Shown: positions 41,018 to 50,280, counted from the stretch's first letter. The stretch: 64,000 nucleotides of DNA from Frigoriglobus tundricola (GCF_013128195.2 NZ_CP053452.2:9548001-9612000); one strand, 5' to 3'. Notes: generated by a model from the letters alone, not told the origin. Translations and numbers: made by a program.

Positions 41018-41179
41018 GTGGCCCGCAAGAAAGTGAACCTGCCGACGAAGGCGTGTGCGACCTGCGGGCGTCCATTCTCCTGGCGGAAAAAGTGGGAGCG
41101 GTGCTGGGATCAGGTCCGGCATTGCAGCGAGGCGTGTCGGAAGGGTCAGAGGAAACGGGCCACACGGGAGTCGCCATGA
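41018..41179 (+). CDS. DUF2256 zinc-binding protein
   Basis: The 53-residue product starts at GTG 41018 and reads ARKKVNLPTKACATCGRPFS, then WRKKW, then CSEACRKGQRKR. The CxxC-x-WRKKW-CSxxC pattern is that of the DUF2256 family, which is often encoded near DNA photolyase-type genes. The cysteines likely bind zinc. Its stop codon overlaps the ATG of the next gene. Confidence 0.75.
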   Translation: MARKKVNLPTKACATCGRPFSWRKKWERCWDQVRHCSEACRKGQRKRATRESP

Positions 41180-41755
41180 CCACCGATGCGGGCTTCCGCC
41201 TGACGCAAACGCTGAACTCCAGGGTCAAGGCCGGGGTACTGGAGGCGCTGTTCCTCCATGAAAATTTGTTGCTCGACTGGTCGGCTCACCTGTTTCTCGT
41301 GGGCCGAAGCAACTTCATCCTCCTCAGCAACACCGGACGCTGCTGTCGGCAGTGGTGTCGGGCAAGGCCGTAACGAGCGAGAAGAGTTCCAGAACCGGGC
41401 CTTCGACGGCATCCGGGCGTGCCTGACCGCTCTCGGACACGAACCTCTGACCCGCACGCTTATGGCCGACGACGACGGGCCGGTTCGGTTTGCAAAGGCG
41501 CTCAACCGCTCCGTGTCGGGGTCGATGAACGAACTCGTCAAGTGTGCGGGGTACTACATGAGCGAGGGCGAACTGCCACTCCCGGAAGTCGGCGACCGGC
41601 TGAACGACACGCTGCTGTCGGCGCTGGCGGCGGGCGGGTCGCACGGCTACGGCAAGCCCAGGGAAGTCGTGCCGCTGTTATCCCGGCTGCATGCCCACCG
41701 CAAGCGACCCGCCGCACGACGACACCCATCCACGACCCAGCAGCCCCGGACGTGA
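41177..41755 (+). pseudogene. DUF6933-like gene with two frameshifts
   Basis: The frame from ATG 41177 (MTTDAGFRLTQTLNSRVKAG) ends at LLSNTGRCCRQ, but the family's continuation is found in shifted frames: TLLSAVVSGKAVTSE after 41332, then EFQNRAFDGIRACLTALGHE and LNRSVSGSMNELVKCAGYYM to KPREVVPLLSR at about 41695. Thus two one-base changes lie near 41330-41385. DUF6933 has no known function. The end overlaps, in antisense, the gene at 41647-42444. Confidence 0.65.
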
Positions 41756-42444
41756 GGCCCGGCGTAACGGCAGTGGCTCAGGACCGTTTCGTCGTTGCAA
41801 CCGGCCTCGGCAAGTTTCACGGCAAGGTCCGGTAAACGTCCGAACGTCTGCCCCCGGTAAAATTCGTCGGCCAGAGTACGGACCGGGGGCGTTAGCCACT
41901 CGTCACGCAAGGCGGTGGGATGGAAGGGGTCGCCGAGAACGTCGTGCAGGAGCGCACACTGGACGGCCCGCTCCCGTTCCGCCGCTTCCCCACCGGCACT
42001 CTCCCGGACGGCGGCGACGGCCCACCGGCTCGCCTCCTCTGCCGGGACCAGGAACGGGGTCCGCATCGAGTCGAACGCCGAGTCCACCCCGCCCGTCAGG
42101 TCCGCACACGACCGGGCGACCATCGAAAGGGGGGTGCCGCTGGCGTAGCCGCCCGACTCCTCGAACCACTGCTCCATCGCCCGGCCCACGACCAGCACGT
42201 CCGGGTAAATCGCTTCGCCGTCAGCGAACCGCTCAACCACATGGACAGCGGTGAGCGAGCGGGCGTCGTGTAGAAGAAGCGCAACCCGGCGAACGCACGC
42301 AACGGCCCACAAAAGAAGCTGGCGGTCGGTGGCGGTAACGACACCCCCCTCGTCCCGTGGCTCACGAACACGGTCAACCGGCCCTCGGACGTGAGCGAGC
42401 ATGTCGTGCGGGTCCGTTATTGCTGTCCATTCCGATTCGGTCAT
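41647..42444 (-). CDS. Gemmata family protein with AGC-HCR-GPHVRGCWVVD module
   Basis: The 265-residue product begins MTESEWTAITDPHDMLAHVR and has the helical pattern (DRQLLLWAVACVRRVALLLH, then ERFADGEAIYPD) of a large Gemmata family of unknown function. Its end carries AGCNDETVLSHCRYAGPHVRGCWVVD, written here as two motifs, AGC-x-D and HCR-x2-GPHVRGCWVVD, the same module as in the gene at 4312-4785. The last 28 residues after it differ from the family (usually VLG-x-E end) and run antisense to the DUF6933 remnant. So the 3' end may be altered. Confidence 0.65.
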   Translation of the reverse strand: MTESEWTAITDPHDMLAHVRGPVDRVREPRDEGGVVTATDRQLLLWAVACVRRVALLLHDARSLTAVHVVERFADGEAIYPDVLVVGRAMEQWFEESGGYASGTPLSMVARSCADLTGGVDSAFDSMRTPFLVPAEEASRWAVAAVRESAGGEAAERERAVQCALLHDVLGDPFHPTALRDEWLTPPVRTLADEFYRGQTFGRLPDLAVKLAEAGCNDETVLSHCRYAGPHVRGCWVVDGCRRAAGRLRWACSRDNSGTTSLGLP

Positions 42445-42621
42445 CGCTTCCCGACCTCCTTACCGGAGCGCCAGGCGGGGTACGCCCGTTGCAGGACATC
42501 GCCGTCGTCCTCAAACCTGGTGTCGCCTGCGGCTCCGCTTGCTCGGCGATTTCGCCGAAGATCATCGCACAACCCCCGACAGTACCGCAACCAAACGACG
42601 CCCTCGATCCGAGCCGTCGAG

Positions 42622-42990
42622 GTGTCATTCAAACTGGCAAATGGACACGCGCCGTCCTTTGTTCCGGCGGGAGACGACACGATTGGCGAGAGCCGAACAC
42701 GGTTGGCCTTTAAACGGGGCGTGTCCGTCGCGACCGCCGTCGATACGGTGAAATCCATCTGGAAGGGCGCGAAGGAAAAGGACGCCGAGACGCTCAAAGT
42801 GGACGGGATCGACGAGTGGGGTTTCGCCCGTAAGGTCGAGATTGAGGAGCGCATTCCGAGCCTGTTTGGGGAGCTCGACCACGACGCCGTCATCGCCGAT
42901 TCGACTAGCTTCGGAGCGGCCCTGCAAGAGTCGTACGTAATCAAACACCTCCGGGAGGTCATCCGACAGTCGCCCACGATTTTCGGCTGA
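42622..42990 (+). CDS. Unknown protein upstream of a membrane protein
   Basis: A product of 122 residues is read from GTG 42622 (VSFKLANGHAPSFVPAGDDT). The C-terminal part (VATAVDTVKSIWKGAKEKDA, then ARKVEIEERIPSLFGELDHD) is helical and acidic. A longer frame back to 42391 has a composition unlike a protein. The next gene begins 14 bases after its stop. I recognise no family. Confidence 0.5.
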   Translation: MSFKLANGHAPSFVPAGDDTIGESRTRLAFKRGVSVATAVDTVKSIWKGAKEKDAETLKVDGIDEWGFARKVEIEERIPSLFGELDHDAVIADSTSFGAALQESYVIKHLREVIRQSPTIFG

Positions 42991-43004
42991 CCGGTAGTCG
43001 TAAC

Positions 43005-43709
43005 ATGCACGGAGCAAGTAAGAAATTCGGTTGGCTGATTCGGTTCAAATTTGGGCCACGGCACCCGTACGTGATCGCGTGTGTCGGGTTCGTCCTGGTT
43101 CTTGTTGTGCTGTTGTGGCTCCTTCCCGTGCCTGTTGACACGTACAAGCAGCTCCGCGGGAGCCTGTTCACAGGCATCTTCGCCGTGTCGGGCTTTTTAC
43201 TATCCGCCAAGTCGCTCGTGATTTTGAACATGAAGAAGGAGATCTACGGCGAAGAGTGGTATCTGAATCGGATTCACGATCGGGACTGGTCGAGTACAGA
43301 ACACGGCCGCAAAAGCGAACGGGCGAAGCGAGAGGCGTGTGGTATCACTTCTGCGGTGTACCGACCGCTGGCACAGGTGGGGGCACTCCTCACGGTGAAC
43401 ATCATCATGGCGCTCATCGCGGCGTTCGCCCAGATCACGCTCGGTCTTGCAGAAACTGAGGTTGCGGTCGCCGTTTGTCTAGCGTTCGCATTTTCGACGG
43501 CACTCTTGCTTGGGTGTTCGGTCTATCTGATGTGGCTGAACTTCGAGACGATGTACGCAGAGTGGGAAGCGATTGCGCAGGCGAAGTTGGAGAAGAAATG
43601 GAACGCCTCACTGGACGAGTTTCATGAGGCAGCGGTTCACCCCACTCCAGGGTCTCCCGCAAAAGTAAAAACAGTGGAGGCGGAAGAAGAGCTACCTCCC
43701 CCCAAGTGA
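43005..43709 (+). CDS. Membrane protein with four helices
   Basis: The 234-residue product has two hydrophobic helices near residues 22-42 (VIACVGFVLVLVVLLWLL) and 50-68, a charged loop with RDWSSTEHGRKSERAKREAC, and two more helices near 115-140 and 147-170, followed by an acidic-ended tail. Both ends should lie in the cytoplasm. Together with the preceding small gene it forms a pair of unknown role. No enzyme motif is seen. Confidence 0.65.
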   Translation: MHGASKKFGWLIRFKFGPRHPYVIACVGFVLVLVVLLWLLPVPVDTYKQLRGSLFTGIFAVSGFLLSAKSLVILNMKKEIYGEEWYLNRIHDRDWSSTEHGRKSERAKREACGITSAVYRPLAQVGALLTVNIIMALIAAFAQITLGLAETEVAVAVCLAFAFSTALLLGCSVYLMWLNFETMYAEWEAIAQAKLEKKWNASLDEFHEAAVHPTPGSPAKVKTVEAEEELPPPK

Positions 43710-43909
43710 TGTCGTTGGCACAACGATCGTCGGCCTTGAACGTGGAACGTCAACGTGAACGAGCAGCAAGCGTTTCTCGACGTCATCCATACGGCCCGCA
43801 TGACCTGCTGGCTTCCGAGAAAAGCCGTTTCTGGGAGTGCTTCAGTCCACTCGTCACCTCCTGGACCGCCCTAAGTGCTTCCGGCTGGGACGAGGATCGC
43901 CGGTCGTGA

Positions 43910-44235
43910 CTTCCACCCGAGGATTCCAGCTGCCTTTACAAGGCGCACACAACAACCTCTCCGAGAGAACGTTGCGGGCCATCGCACTCGGACGGAACGC
44001 GTGGGGCGTCATCGGGAGTGAAGTGGGCGGGAGGACGGCGGCAGTTCTGTACTCCGTTGTTGGCACCTGCAAGCACCTGGGGATCGACCCCTTCGCGTAC
44101 CAGCGGGAGGCGTTGCCGGGGTTGTTCGCATTGGGCGAGAAGCCGACGGCCGAACAACTCCTCGACTGGCTCCCAGACCGCTGGTTGTTGAACCGAACCC
44201 AGGATCTACCGAGCCCAGACCGGAGCGCTGGGTAG
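43910..44235 (+). pseudogene. IS66-type transposase, C-terminal fragment
   Basis: The frame reads GAHNNLSERTLRAIALGRNA, then GVIGSEVGGRTAAVLYSVVG, and HLGIDPFAYQREALPGLFAL, the C-terminal region of IS66 transposases including the AERxLR-type Glu. The rest of the gene is missing. It is another subgroup than the intact copy at 25900. An upstream short match, VNEQQAFLDVIHTAR from GTG 43755, looks like the first residues of a TIGR02996 protein cut off by the insertion. Confidence 0.7.
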
Positions 44236-44293
44236 ACCGGATCGGCCTTTGTTCGACAACTCGATCGTGTCCGGGTTTCACACCCGCGCACGA

Positions 44294-46297
44294 TCAGGTC
44301 CCTTCGCCCCGGCACTGTGCGAGTTCCGCCGCCATCTCCGCGAGTGCCGCTCGGTGTCGCACCTCGCCCTCGCGCAGTTCCTGCTCCAGTCGTTTCCGCT
44401 CCGTGATGTCGGTGTGCGACCCGGCCATGCGGGTCACACCCGCGGCACCGCGCACCGCGACCCCGCGGTCCAGGATCCACCGGTACGAGCCGTCCTTGTG
44501 GCGGAACCGGTACTCCACCTCGTAAGCCGTTTCACCCCCTTCTGTGCACGAACGGAGGGCCGCGAGCGCGCGATCGCGGTCGTCGGGGTGGAGTCGCACC
44601 TCCCACTCGGCGAGGTCGTGCGCGATCTCGTGGTCCTCGTACCCGATCATGCTCTTCCAGCGCGGCGAGTAGTAGCTCTCGCCGGTCTCGCGGTCCCAGT
44701 CCCACAGTCCGTCGCCCGAGCCGCGCACGGCGAGTTCGAATCGCGCCTGGCTGCGGCGTAGCGCGACCTCGGCGTTCTTCCGTTCGGTCACGTCGCGCCC
44801 GACGGCGTACACCAGTTGCTCGCCCGGAATCAGGCTGGCTGTCCACGACACCCACCGGTAACTGCCGTCCCTGTGGCGGAACCGGTTCTCGAACGCGGCC
44901 CGCGTCGCGCCGGTCGCAACCGCGCCCACTTCTGCCCGGGTCGCGCCGAGATCATCGGGGTGAACGAACTCCCGGAACGGGCGCGCCACCAGTTCGTCCC
45001 GCGTCCGGCCGAGTGCGGTTTCCCACGCCGGGTTGAGTTGGTGGAAGTATTCGTCCGGGCCGATGGTGCAGAGCAAATCGAGAGAGAGGTTGAAGAACCT
45101 CTCGCGTTCGAGTCGCGCCCGGTTGCGGTCGGCGGACTCGGCGAGCCACCGTTGGACCTGGGCCGCCAGTTCGCCCGCCGTCGCGGGCCGGTCGTCCGGG
45201 TTCTTGGACAGTGCACGAAGACAGGCCGTTTCCAGATCGGCCGGCACGTCGGGTACGAGTGCGGTGGGTCGGACCGGCCCACCGCACTCGACCTGGGAGA
45301 GGACGTCGCGAACCGTGGTGCCGACGAACGGCGCCCGGCCCGCGAGGACTTCGTACAGGATGGCGCCGAGGCCGTACACGTCGGTGCGCGGGCCGATGAG
45401 GTCGATGCGCCCCGCCGCCGCTTCGGGGGACAGGTAGCCCGGCGTGCCCTTCACGACACCCTGGAGCGTGTGCTCGTGGGTCTCGGTTCCTGCCGGTTCC
45501 GGCGGGGTCGCGGGGGTGTCGTCGGTGCTCATCAGTTTCGCCAGACCCCAGTCGAGGACGATGACCTCGCCGAAGTCCCCGAGGACGACGTTACTCCCCT
45601 TGAGGTCGCGGTGGACGACACCCTGGGCGTGGGCGTACGCGACCGTCTGACAAACGCTCACGAACGCGTTCAGGAGCGCGAGCAGTTCGACCGCGACCGC
45701 GGCCCCCGTTCGGCGCTTCTCGTGGTACGCACCGGTCGCCTCGGTCAGCGTGCGCCCGTTGACGAACCGCATCGTGTAGAACGGCGGCTCGCCGGTTGCG
45801 GGCTGTACCAGTTCGTAGACCGGCACGATGCTGGGGTGCTCCAGCCGGCCCGTGATTTGCGCCTCCAGCAAGAACCGGCGGAGCGCATCGGGACAGGTCG
45901 CCCGCTCGGGGTGGAGTTCCTTGAGTGCGACCCGGCGCCGCATCTCGCGGTCGTAGAACACCGACACGCGACCCATCCCGCCCTGCGCGTGGAACGCGAC
46001 CAACTCGTAGCGGTCGCGAGCGACGAATCCGGCGCGCGTTCCGCTCGGGCCGGCTCCCGGCGCCGGGGGGGCGAGTTCCGGGAACCGGTTCCGGTAGTCC
46101 TCGCGGCGGTAGTATTCGTCGAGCTGGATCAGTTCGTGCAAGAGCGCGCCGCGTGCCTCGTCCGGGCACCGAGCGAGGTAGTCTTCGATCCGCGGCCACA
46201 GTCCCTCCCGGCACGCGGTCTCGAACCGATCGCACACCTCGTCCACGTAGCGGGCGGGAGCCGAGTGCAGTGTTTCAATTGACGAGGGCGGGTTCAC
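44294..46297 (-). CDS. Serine/threonine kinase with two C-terminal PAS domains
   Basis: The 667-residue product starts at GTG 46297; the stop of the sigma gene upstream overlaps this codon (GTGA). After an N-terminal leader (RYVDEVCDRFETACREGLWP) it has a full kinase domain: FHAQGGMGRVSVFYDR, ALKEL, HRDLKGSNVVL, DWG in place of DFG, and GTPGYLSPEA. Two PAS/PAC units follow (about residues 420-545 and 550-650) with RHRDGSYRWVSW and RHKDGSYRWILD. No membrane helix is seen, so it is a cytosolic sensor kinase that probably controls the sigma factor. Confidence 0.88.
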   Translation of the reverse strand: MNPPSSIETLHSAPARYVDEVCDRFETACREGLWPRIEDYLARCPDEARGALLHELIQLDEYYRREDYRNRFPELAPPAPGAGPSGTRAGFVARDRYELVAFHAQGGMGRVSVFYDREMRRRVALKELHPERATCPDALRRFLLEAQITGRLEHPSIVPVYELVQPATGEPPFYTMRFVNGRTLTEATGAYHEKRRTGAAVAVELLALLNAFVSVCQTVAYAHAQGVVHRDLKGSNVVLGDFGEVIVLDWGLAKLMSTDDTPATPPEPAGTETHEHTLQGVVKGTPGYLSPEAAAGRIDLIGPRTDVYGLGAILYEVLAGRAPFVGTTVRDVLSQVECGGPVRPTALVPDVPADLETACLRALSKNPDDRPATAGELAAQVQRWLAESADRNRARLERERFFNLSLDLLCTIGPDEYFHQLNPAWETALGRTRDELVARPFREFVHPDDLGATRAEVGAVATGATRAAFENRFRHRDGSYRWVSWTASLIPGEQLVYAVGRDVTERKNAEVALRRSQARFELAVRGSGDGLWDWDRETGESYYSPRWKSMIGYEDHEIAHDLAEWEVRLHPDDRDRALAALRSCTEGGETAYEVEYRFRHKDGSYRWILDRGVAVRGAAGVTRMAGSHTDITERKRLEQELREGEVRHRAALAEMAAELAQCRGEGT

Positions 46298-46860
46298 GGT
46301 TCGATCTCCTCGGCCCAGAGCGTTTGGATCAGCGCCAGCTTCCGGTCCACGGTGCGCGGACTGCACCCCAGCCGGGCCGCGATCTCCGGAACGGTCGAGC
46401 CGTCCAGTCGCGACCGCGCGACGGCTTCCAGCCGCGAATCGCCGAGCAGCGCCATGAGCCGCTGGCACTCTTCCGCGGCCTGCACCTCGAACCCCGGTTC
46501 CGGTTCGCGGGTGAGGAGTTGGTCGAGTTCCCACCCCAACGCGTGCCCCGCGTGCTCGCGGGCTTCGGTGCGCGCGAGCCGGTACGCCTTGCGGGCCGTT
46601 ATGACGACCAGCAGGCGCCACAGGTGATCGCGGCCGGCGAGTTCCGGGAACCGGCCCTTCTGGGTGCCGCGCCACAGGCTCGCGAAGGCGTCCAGCGCGA
46701 CGTCCTCCGCGTGAGCGTTGTTCTGTAGCGCGGCCGGTAGTTTGACCCGCGCCAGCCCTTGCAGCCGCCGGAAGTAGCGCTCCCAGAGCCGGCCCGCGGC
46801 TTCCGGGTCGCCGCCCTGCAACTGCCCCAACCAGACCGTGACCGAACCCGTTTCCGCCAT
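46294..46860 (-). CDS. ECF sigma factor, planctomycete type
   Basis: The 188-residue product starts MAETGSVTVWLGQLQGGDPE at 46860. Region 2 is present (RYFRRLQGLARVKL, NAHAEDVALDAFASLWRG), and region 4 ends with STVPEIAARLGCSPRTVDRKLALIQ. It overlaps the downstream kinase start by four bases (GTGA), so the two are coupled. This parallels the pair at 21939-25859 but with a different sigma group and a PAS-type kinase. Confidence 0.85.
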   Translation of the reverse strand: MAETGSVTVWLGQLQGGDPEAAGRLWERYFRRLQGLARVKLPAALQNNAHAEDVALDAFASLWRGTQKGRFPELAGRDHLWRLLVVITARKAYRLARTEAREHAGHALGWELDQLLTREPEPGFEVQAAEECQRLMALLGDSRLEAVARSRLDGSTVPEIAARLGCSPRTVDRKLALIQTLWAEEIEP

Positions 46861-47052
46861 ATCGAGACGACCCCGCGGGAGTGCGTAGACTGGAACGATT
46901 GTAAAACCGCCACCCTCTTCCCACAACCGCTCCCGGCGCGCGGCGCCTCACGAGCCGATTCCGAACATTTTTCGCGCAGCGTGGCGTGATTGGCCCTCGA
47001 CCGGGCATCTCCTCCCGCAACAGGGTACGCATTCCACACACGAGAACGAACG

Positions 47053-48489
47053 ATGCCACCCAGCGCCCCCGATACCTCCGCCCCGGCCCTTCAACGGAAC
47101 GCGTGTTCGCTGCCGGGCGGGATCGCGCTCGCCGCGGCCGCGATGGCCCCGGCGCTGGCGGTCGTGCTGAACGCGCCCGCGGCGGCACCTGCCGCGGGCG
47201 GCGCGCTGCCGTTGTCGTTCTTGCTCGCGTTCGTCGTGTGCCTGCTGGTGGGCAACACCGTGGTCACCTTCGCCCGGCGGTTACCGCCGTCGGCCGGTTC
47301 GTTCTACGCCTACAACGCCCGCGGGCTCGGGGCGGGCGGCGGGTTCGTCACCGGCTGGCTCCTGGCGTTCGGCTACGCGGTCCTCGCGCCGGGGCTGTTC
47401 ACCGCACTGGGCGACTTCGCCGCGGCCTACGCGCGCACCGGGCTGGGAATCGAGGCGCCGTGGTGGTGCTTCAGCCTCGCCGGTCTGGCGCTGGTTGTGG
47501 GCCTCTCGTTGCGGAGCGTCCGCGCGTCCGTGCGTGTCGATCTGGTGCTGCTCGTCGTCGAGTTGGGCGTCTTCATGCTGCTCGCGGGAATCGTTCTCTA
47601 TCACGTTGGCGGCGAACGCACGCTCGCGGGCTTTTCCGTGCGTGCGTCGCCATCGGGATGGTCCGGTGTCGGGGTGGGTGTCGTCTTCGGCATCCTCTCG
47701 TTCATCGGGTTCGACGCGGCGGCGACCCTGGGCGAAGAAACCCGCGACGCCCGGCGCACCGTGCCGCTGGCGGTCGGCGGCACGCTCGCGGTGTGCGGGC
47801 TGTTCTACCTGGTCACCGTGTCCGCGATGGCGACCGGCGACCTGAGCGACCCGAACCCGTTTCTGGCGCTGGCCCGGACGCACGCGCCCTGGCTCGAACA
47901 CGCGGTCGCGCTGTGCGGGGTCGCGTGCCTGTTCTCCTGCTTCCTCGCGGTCCACACCACGACGGCCCGCATCGTGTTCGCGATGGGCCGCGACCGCGTG
48001 CTGCCCGGCGTGCTCGGGCGCGTCCACCCGCGCTGGCACTCGCCGCACGTCGCGGTGTGCGCGCAGGGGGCCTTCACGCTCGCGGTCGGGTTGCCGCTCG
48101 GGGTCTGGCTCGGCCCCGGACCCGCGGGCGCCTACGGGTTCACCGGTGCGGTCGGGGCGGTCGCCATCATCCTTGTCTGGATGCTCGGGGGAATCGCGCT
48201 GATCCGCTATTCCGTCCGCGCGGGCGGGTACAGCCCCGTCCGGCACATCGTGGTCCCGATGGTCGGCGTGCTTGCGCTGGCGTACCCGCTGTGGGCGGTC
48301 GCGGACGCGGACGACGCGCCGGGGCAGATGTACCGGTCGTACTGGGTGCCCGCGGTGGTGCTGGCGTGGCTGGTCGTCGGGTTACTGGTCTATCTTGGCT
48401 TGCGCCTGAAGGCGCCGCACAAGCTCCGCGCCGTCGGCTCGGCACTCGCTGACGAATCAACTCCGCCCGAACCAACGAGGATCGCGTGA
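47053..48489 (+). CDS. APC-superfamily amino acid permease
   Basis: The 478-residue product has about twelve hydrophobic helices. Helix 1 is CSLPGGIALAAAAMAPALAV, and the conserved LPPSAGSFYAYNARGLG follows in the helix 3 region. The topology is that of amino acid/polyamine transporters in the inner membrane. Start is ATG 47053. The GNAT gene downstream starts inside its stop (ATGA overlap), so the two form an operon. It is only distantly similar to the permease at 11082-12530. Confidence 0.85.
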   Translation: MPPSAPDTSAPALQRNACSLPGGIALAAAAMAPALAVVLNAPAAAPAAGGALPLSFLLAFVVCLLVGNTVVTFARRLPPSAGSFYAYNARGLGAGGGFVTGWLLAFGYAVLAPGLFTALGDFAAAYARTGLGIEAPWWCFSLAGLALVVGLSLRSVRASVRVDLVLLVVELGVFMLLAGIVLYHVGGERTLAGFSVRASPSGWSGVGVGVVFGILSFIGFDAAATLGEETRDARRTVPLAVGGTLAVCGLFYLVTVSAMATGDLSDPNPFLALARTHAPWLEHAVALCGVACLFSCFLAVHTTTARIVFAMGRDRVLPGVLGRVHPRWHSPHVAVCAQGAFTLAVGLPLGVWLGPGPAGAYGFTGAVGAVAIILVWMLGGIALIRYSVRAGGYSPVRHIVVPMVGVLALAYPLWAVADADDAPGQMYRSYWVPAVVLAWLVVGLLVYLGLRLKAPHKLRAVGSALADESTPPEPTRIA

Positions 48490-49346
48490 TGACCACCGAA
48501 ATTGAAGGCGCTTTGACGGTCCGCACGATGAACCGGAACGACCTCGATCGCGCTCTCGCGTGGGCCGCCGCCGAGGGCTGGAACCCCGGCACGCACGACG
48601 CCCCGGCTTTTTTCGCGGCCGACCCGGACGGGTTCTTCGTGGCGGAACTCGCGGGCGAACCGGTCGCGTGCGTGTCGGCCGTGCGCTCGGGGGAGCAGTT
48701 CGGGTTCCTCGGGCTGTACATCGTTCGGCCCGAGTACCGCGGGCGCGGGTTCGGTCTGGCCGTCTGGGCCGCCGGAATGGCGCACCTGGCCGGTCGGAAC
48801 GTCGGGCTGGACGGCGTCCTCGCGCAGGTGCCGAACTACGAGCGCAGCGGCTTCCGGTTCGCGCACCACACCACGCGGTACACCGGTACCGGTGGCGGTC
48901 GCTCGCCCGCCGATCTCGTGCCGCTGAACGCGGTCCCGTTCGAGTCGGTCGCCGGCTACGACGCGATGTGCTTCCCGGCCCGGCGCGACGCGTTCCTGCG
49001 AGAGTGGATCAACCTCCCGGAGTCGGTCGCCCTGGGTGCGACCGGCCCCCGCGGGCTGACCGGGTACGGCGTGCTGCGGAAGTCGGTGAACGGCTACAAG
49101 GTCGGGCCGCTGTTCGCCGACGACGCGGAGACCGCGACCCGGTTGCTGAGCGGGTTGGCGGCGGCGATTCCCGGCGAAGCGTTCACGATCGACGTGCCCG
49201 ATGCCACCGCGCAACCGTCCGGCGGCACGCTGGTCGGCCGGTTCGGGCTGACCGAGGTGTTCCGCACCGCCCGAATGTACACGGGCGGCGCTCCCGGCAA
49301 CGGCGCGGTCCGCGTGTTCGGTGTCACCTCGCTCGAACTCGGCTGA
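48489..49346 (+). CDS. GNAT acetyltransferase with C-terminal second domain
   Basis: The 285-residue product has the GNAT acetyl-CoA loop VRPEYRGRGFGLAVW (R/Q-x2-G-x-G/A) near residues 82-96 and beta strands GFFVAELAG and GFLGLYIV. Its C-terminal half (GVLRKSVNGYKVGPLFADDA) is like the acetyltransferase C-terminal domain of YitH-type proteins. It probably N-acetylates an amino acid or small molecule. It starts at ATG 48489 overlapping the permease stop. The permease and acetyltransferase may share a substrate, which is inference. Confidence 0.83.
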   Translation: MTTEIEGALTVRTMNRNDLDRALAWAAAEGWNPGTHDAPAFFAADPDGFFVAELAGEPVACVSAVRSGEQFGFLGLYIVRPEYRGRGFGLAVWAAGMAHLAGRNVGLDGVLAQVPNYERSGFRFAHHTTRYTGTGGGRSPADLVPLNAVPFESVAGYDAMCFPARRDAFLREWINLPESVALGATGPRGLTGYGVLRKSVNGYKVGPLFADDAETATRLLSGLAAAIPGEAFTIDVPDATAQPSGGTLVGRFGLTEVFRTARMYTGGAPGNGAVRVFGVTSLELG

Positions 49347-49415
49347 CGTCGGCACAGGCGCCGGGTTCCACGATCGGAACCCGAAGCGCGAACGGTTCCT
49401 ACGGGAGGAAAAGCG

Positions 49416-50279
49416 ATGGAACTCAGTTGGTCGCAGCTCACGGTGTGGGCGCTCCGTCCGACGCCCGTCACGGCCGCGGTCACGTTCGCGCTGTTCGCGG
49501 CCGTGCTCGTGCCGCTCGAGCGCCTGTACCGACCGTTCGCGCGCGGACCGGCGCGCCGGCCGGGTCTCCGCACCGACCTGTTGTTCTGGGCGTTCACACC
49601 ACTGGTCGGAAAGGCGGCGACTTACGCCGCGGTGACGGCCGTGGTCGCCGGTCTCATGCGCATGACCGGGCGGGAACTGGACCCGTTCTCGGGGACGGGG
49701 TGGGGCGCGGTCGGGCGCCAACCGCTGTGGCTCCAGGCGCTCGAGGTGCTGGTCCTGGCCGATTTGATCTTCTACTGGACGCACCGGCTGTTCCACACCA
49801 CCCAGATGTGGCCGTTTCACGCCGTGCACCACAGCAGCGAGCACCTGGACTGGGTGTCGTCGATGCGGTTCCACCCGGTCAACGACATCGTGTCGCGGGT
49901 GTTTCAGGCCGTGCCGCTCGTGCTCCTCGGGTTCGCCCCCGCCGCGGTGGTGTGCGCGATCCCGGTGGTGGTGACCTTTATCGTGGTGACGCACGCGAAC
50001 GTGCCGTGGACGTGGGGACCGCTGCGGAACGAGTTCGTCAGCCCTGTGTACCACCACTGGCACCACAGCACGGAACCGGAAGCCGTGGACAAGAATTTTG
50101 CCGGGGTGTTCGTGCTCTGGGACTGGCTGTTCGGAACCCGGTACCTGCCACGGGGCCGCTACCCGGAACGGTACGGCGTTTTCGACAAGGGTATACCCCG
50201 CGGGTTCTGGGGACTGCTCTCCTACCCATTCCTCACCCGGTCCAGTCGGCAGGTCGAAGTCGGCTTGAGAAGGAAATAA
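49416..50279 (+). CDS. Sterol desaturase/fatty acid hydroxylase family protein
   Basis: The 287-residue product has about four membrane helices and the three histidine clusters HRLFH (near 128), HAVHHSS and HHWHH, the di-iron ligands of the ERG3/ERG25/BCHH family. These enzymes hydroxylate or desaturate sterols and lipids at the membrane. Gemmata species make sterols, so a sterol or hopanoid-lipid role is plausible. The ATG at 49416 is preceded by GGGAGGAAAAGCG, a good ribosome binding site. Length is normal for the family. Confidence 0.88.
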   Translation: MELSWSQLTVWALRPTPVTAAVTFALFAAVLVPLERLYRPFARGPARRPGLRTDLLFWAFTPLVGKAATYAAVTAVVAGLMRMTGRELDPFSGTGWGAVGRQPLWLQALEVLVLADLIFYWTHRLFHTTQMWPFHAVHHSSEHLDWVSSMRFHPVNDIVSRVFQAVPLVLLGFAPAAVVCAIPVVVTFIVVTHANVPWTWGPLRNEFVSPVYHHWHHSTEPEAVDKNFAGVFVLWDWLFGTRYLPRGRYPERYGVFDKGIPRGFWGLLSYPFLTRSSRQVEVGLRRK

Positions 50280-50280
50280 C

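Noticed and set aside
46298..47188. 300-codon extension of the PAS kinase
   Set aside because: It lies antisense-free but inside the sigma factor gene in another frame; sigma motifs are clear, and GTG 46297 fits the GTGA coupling.
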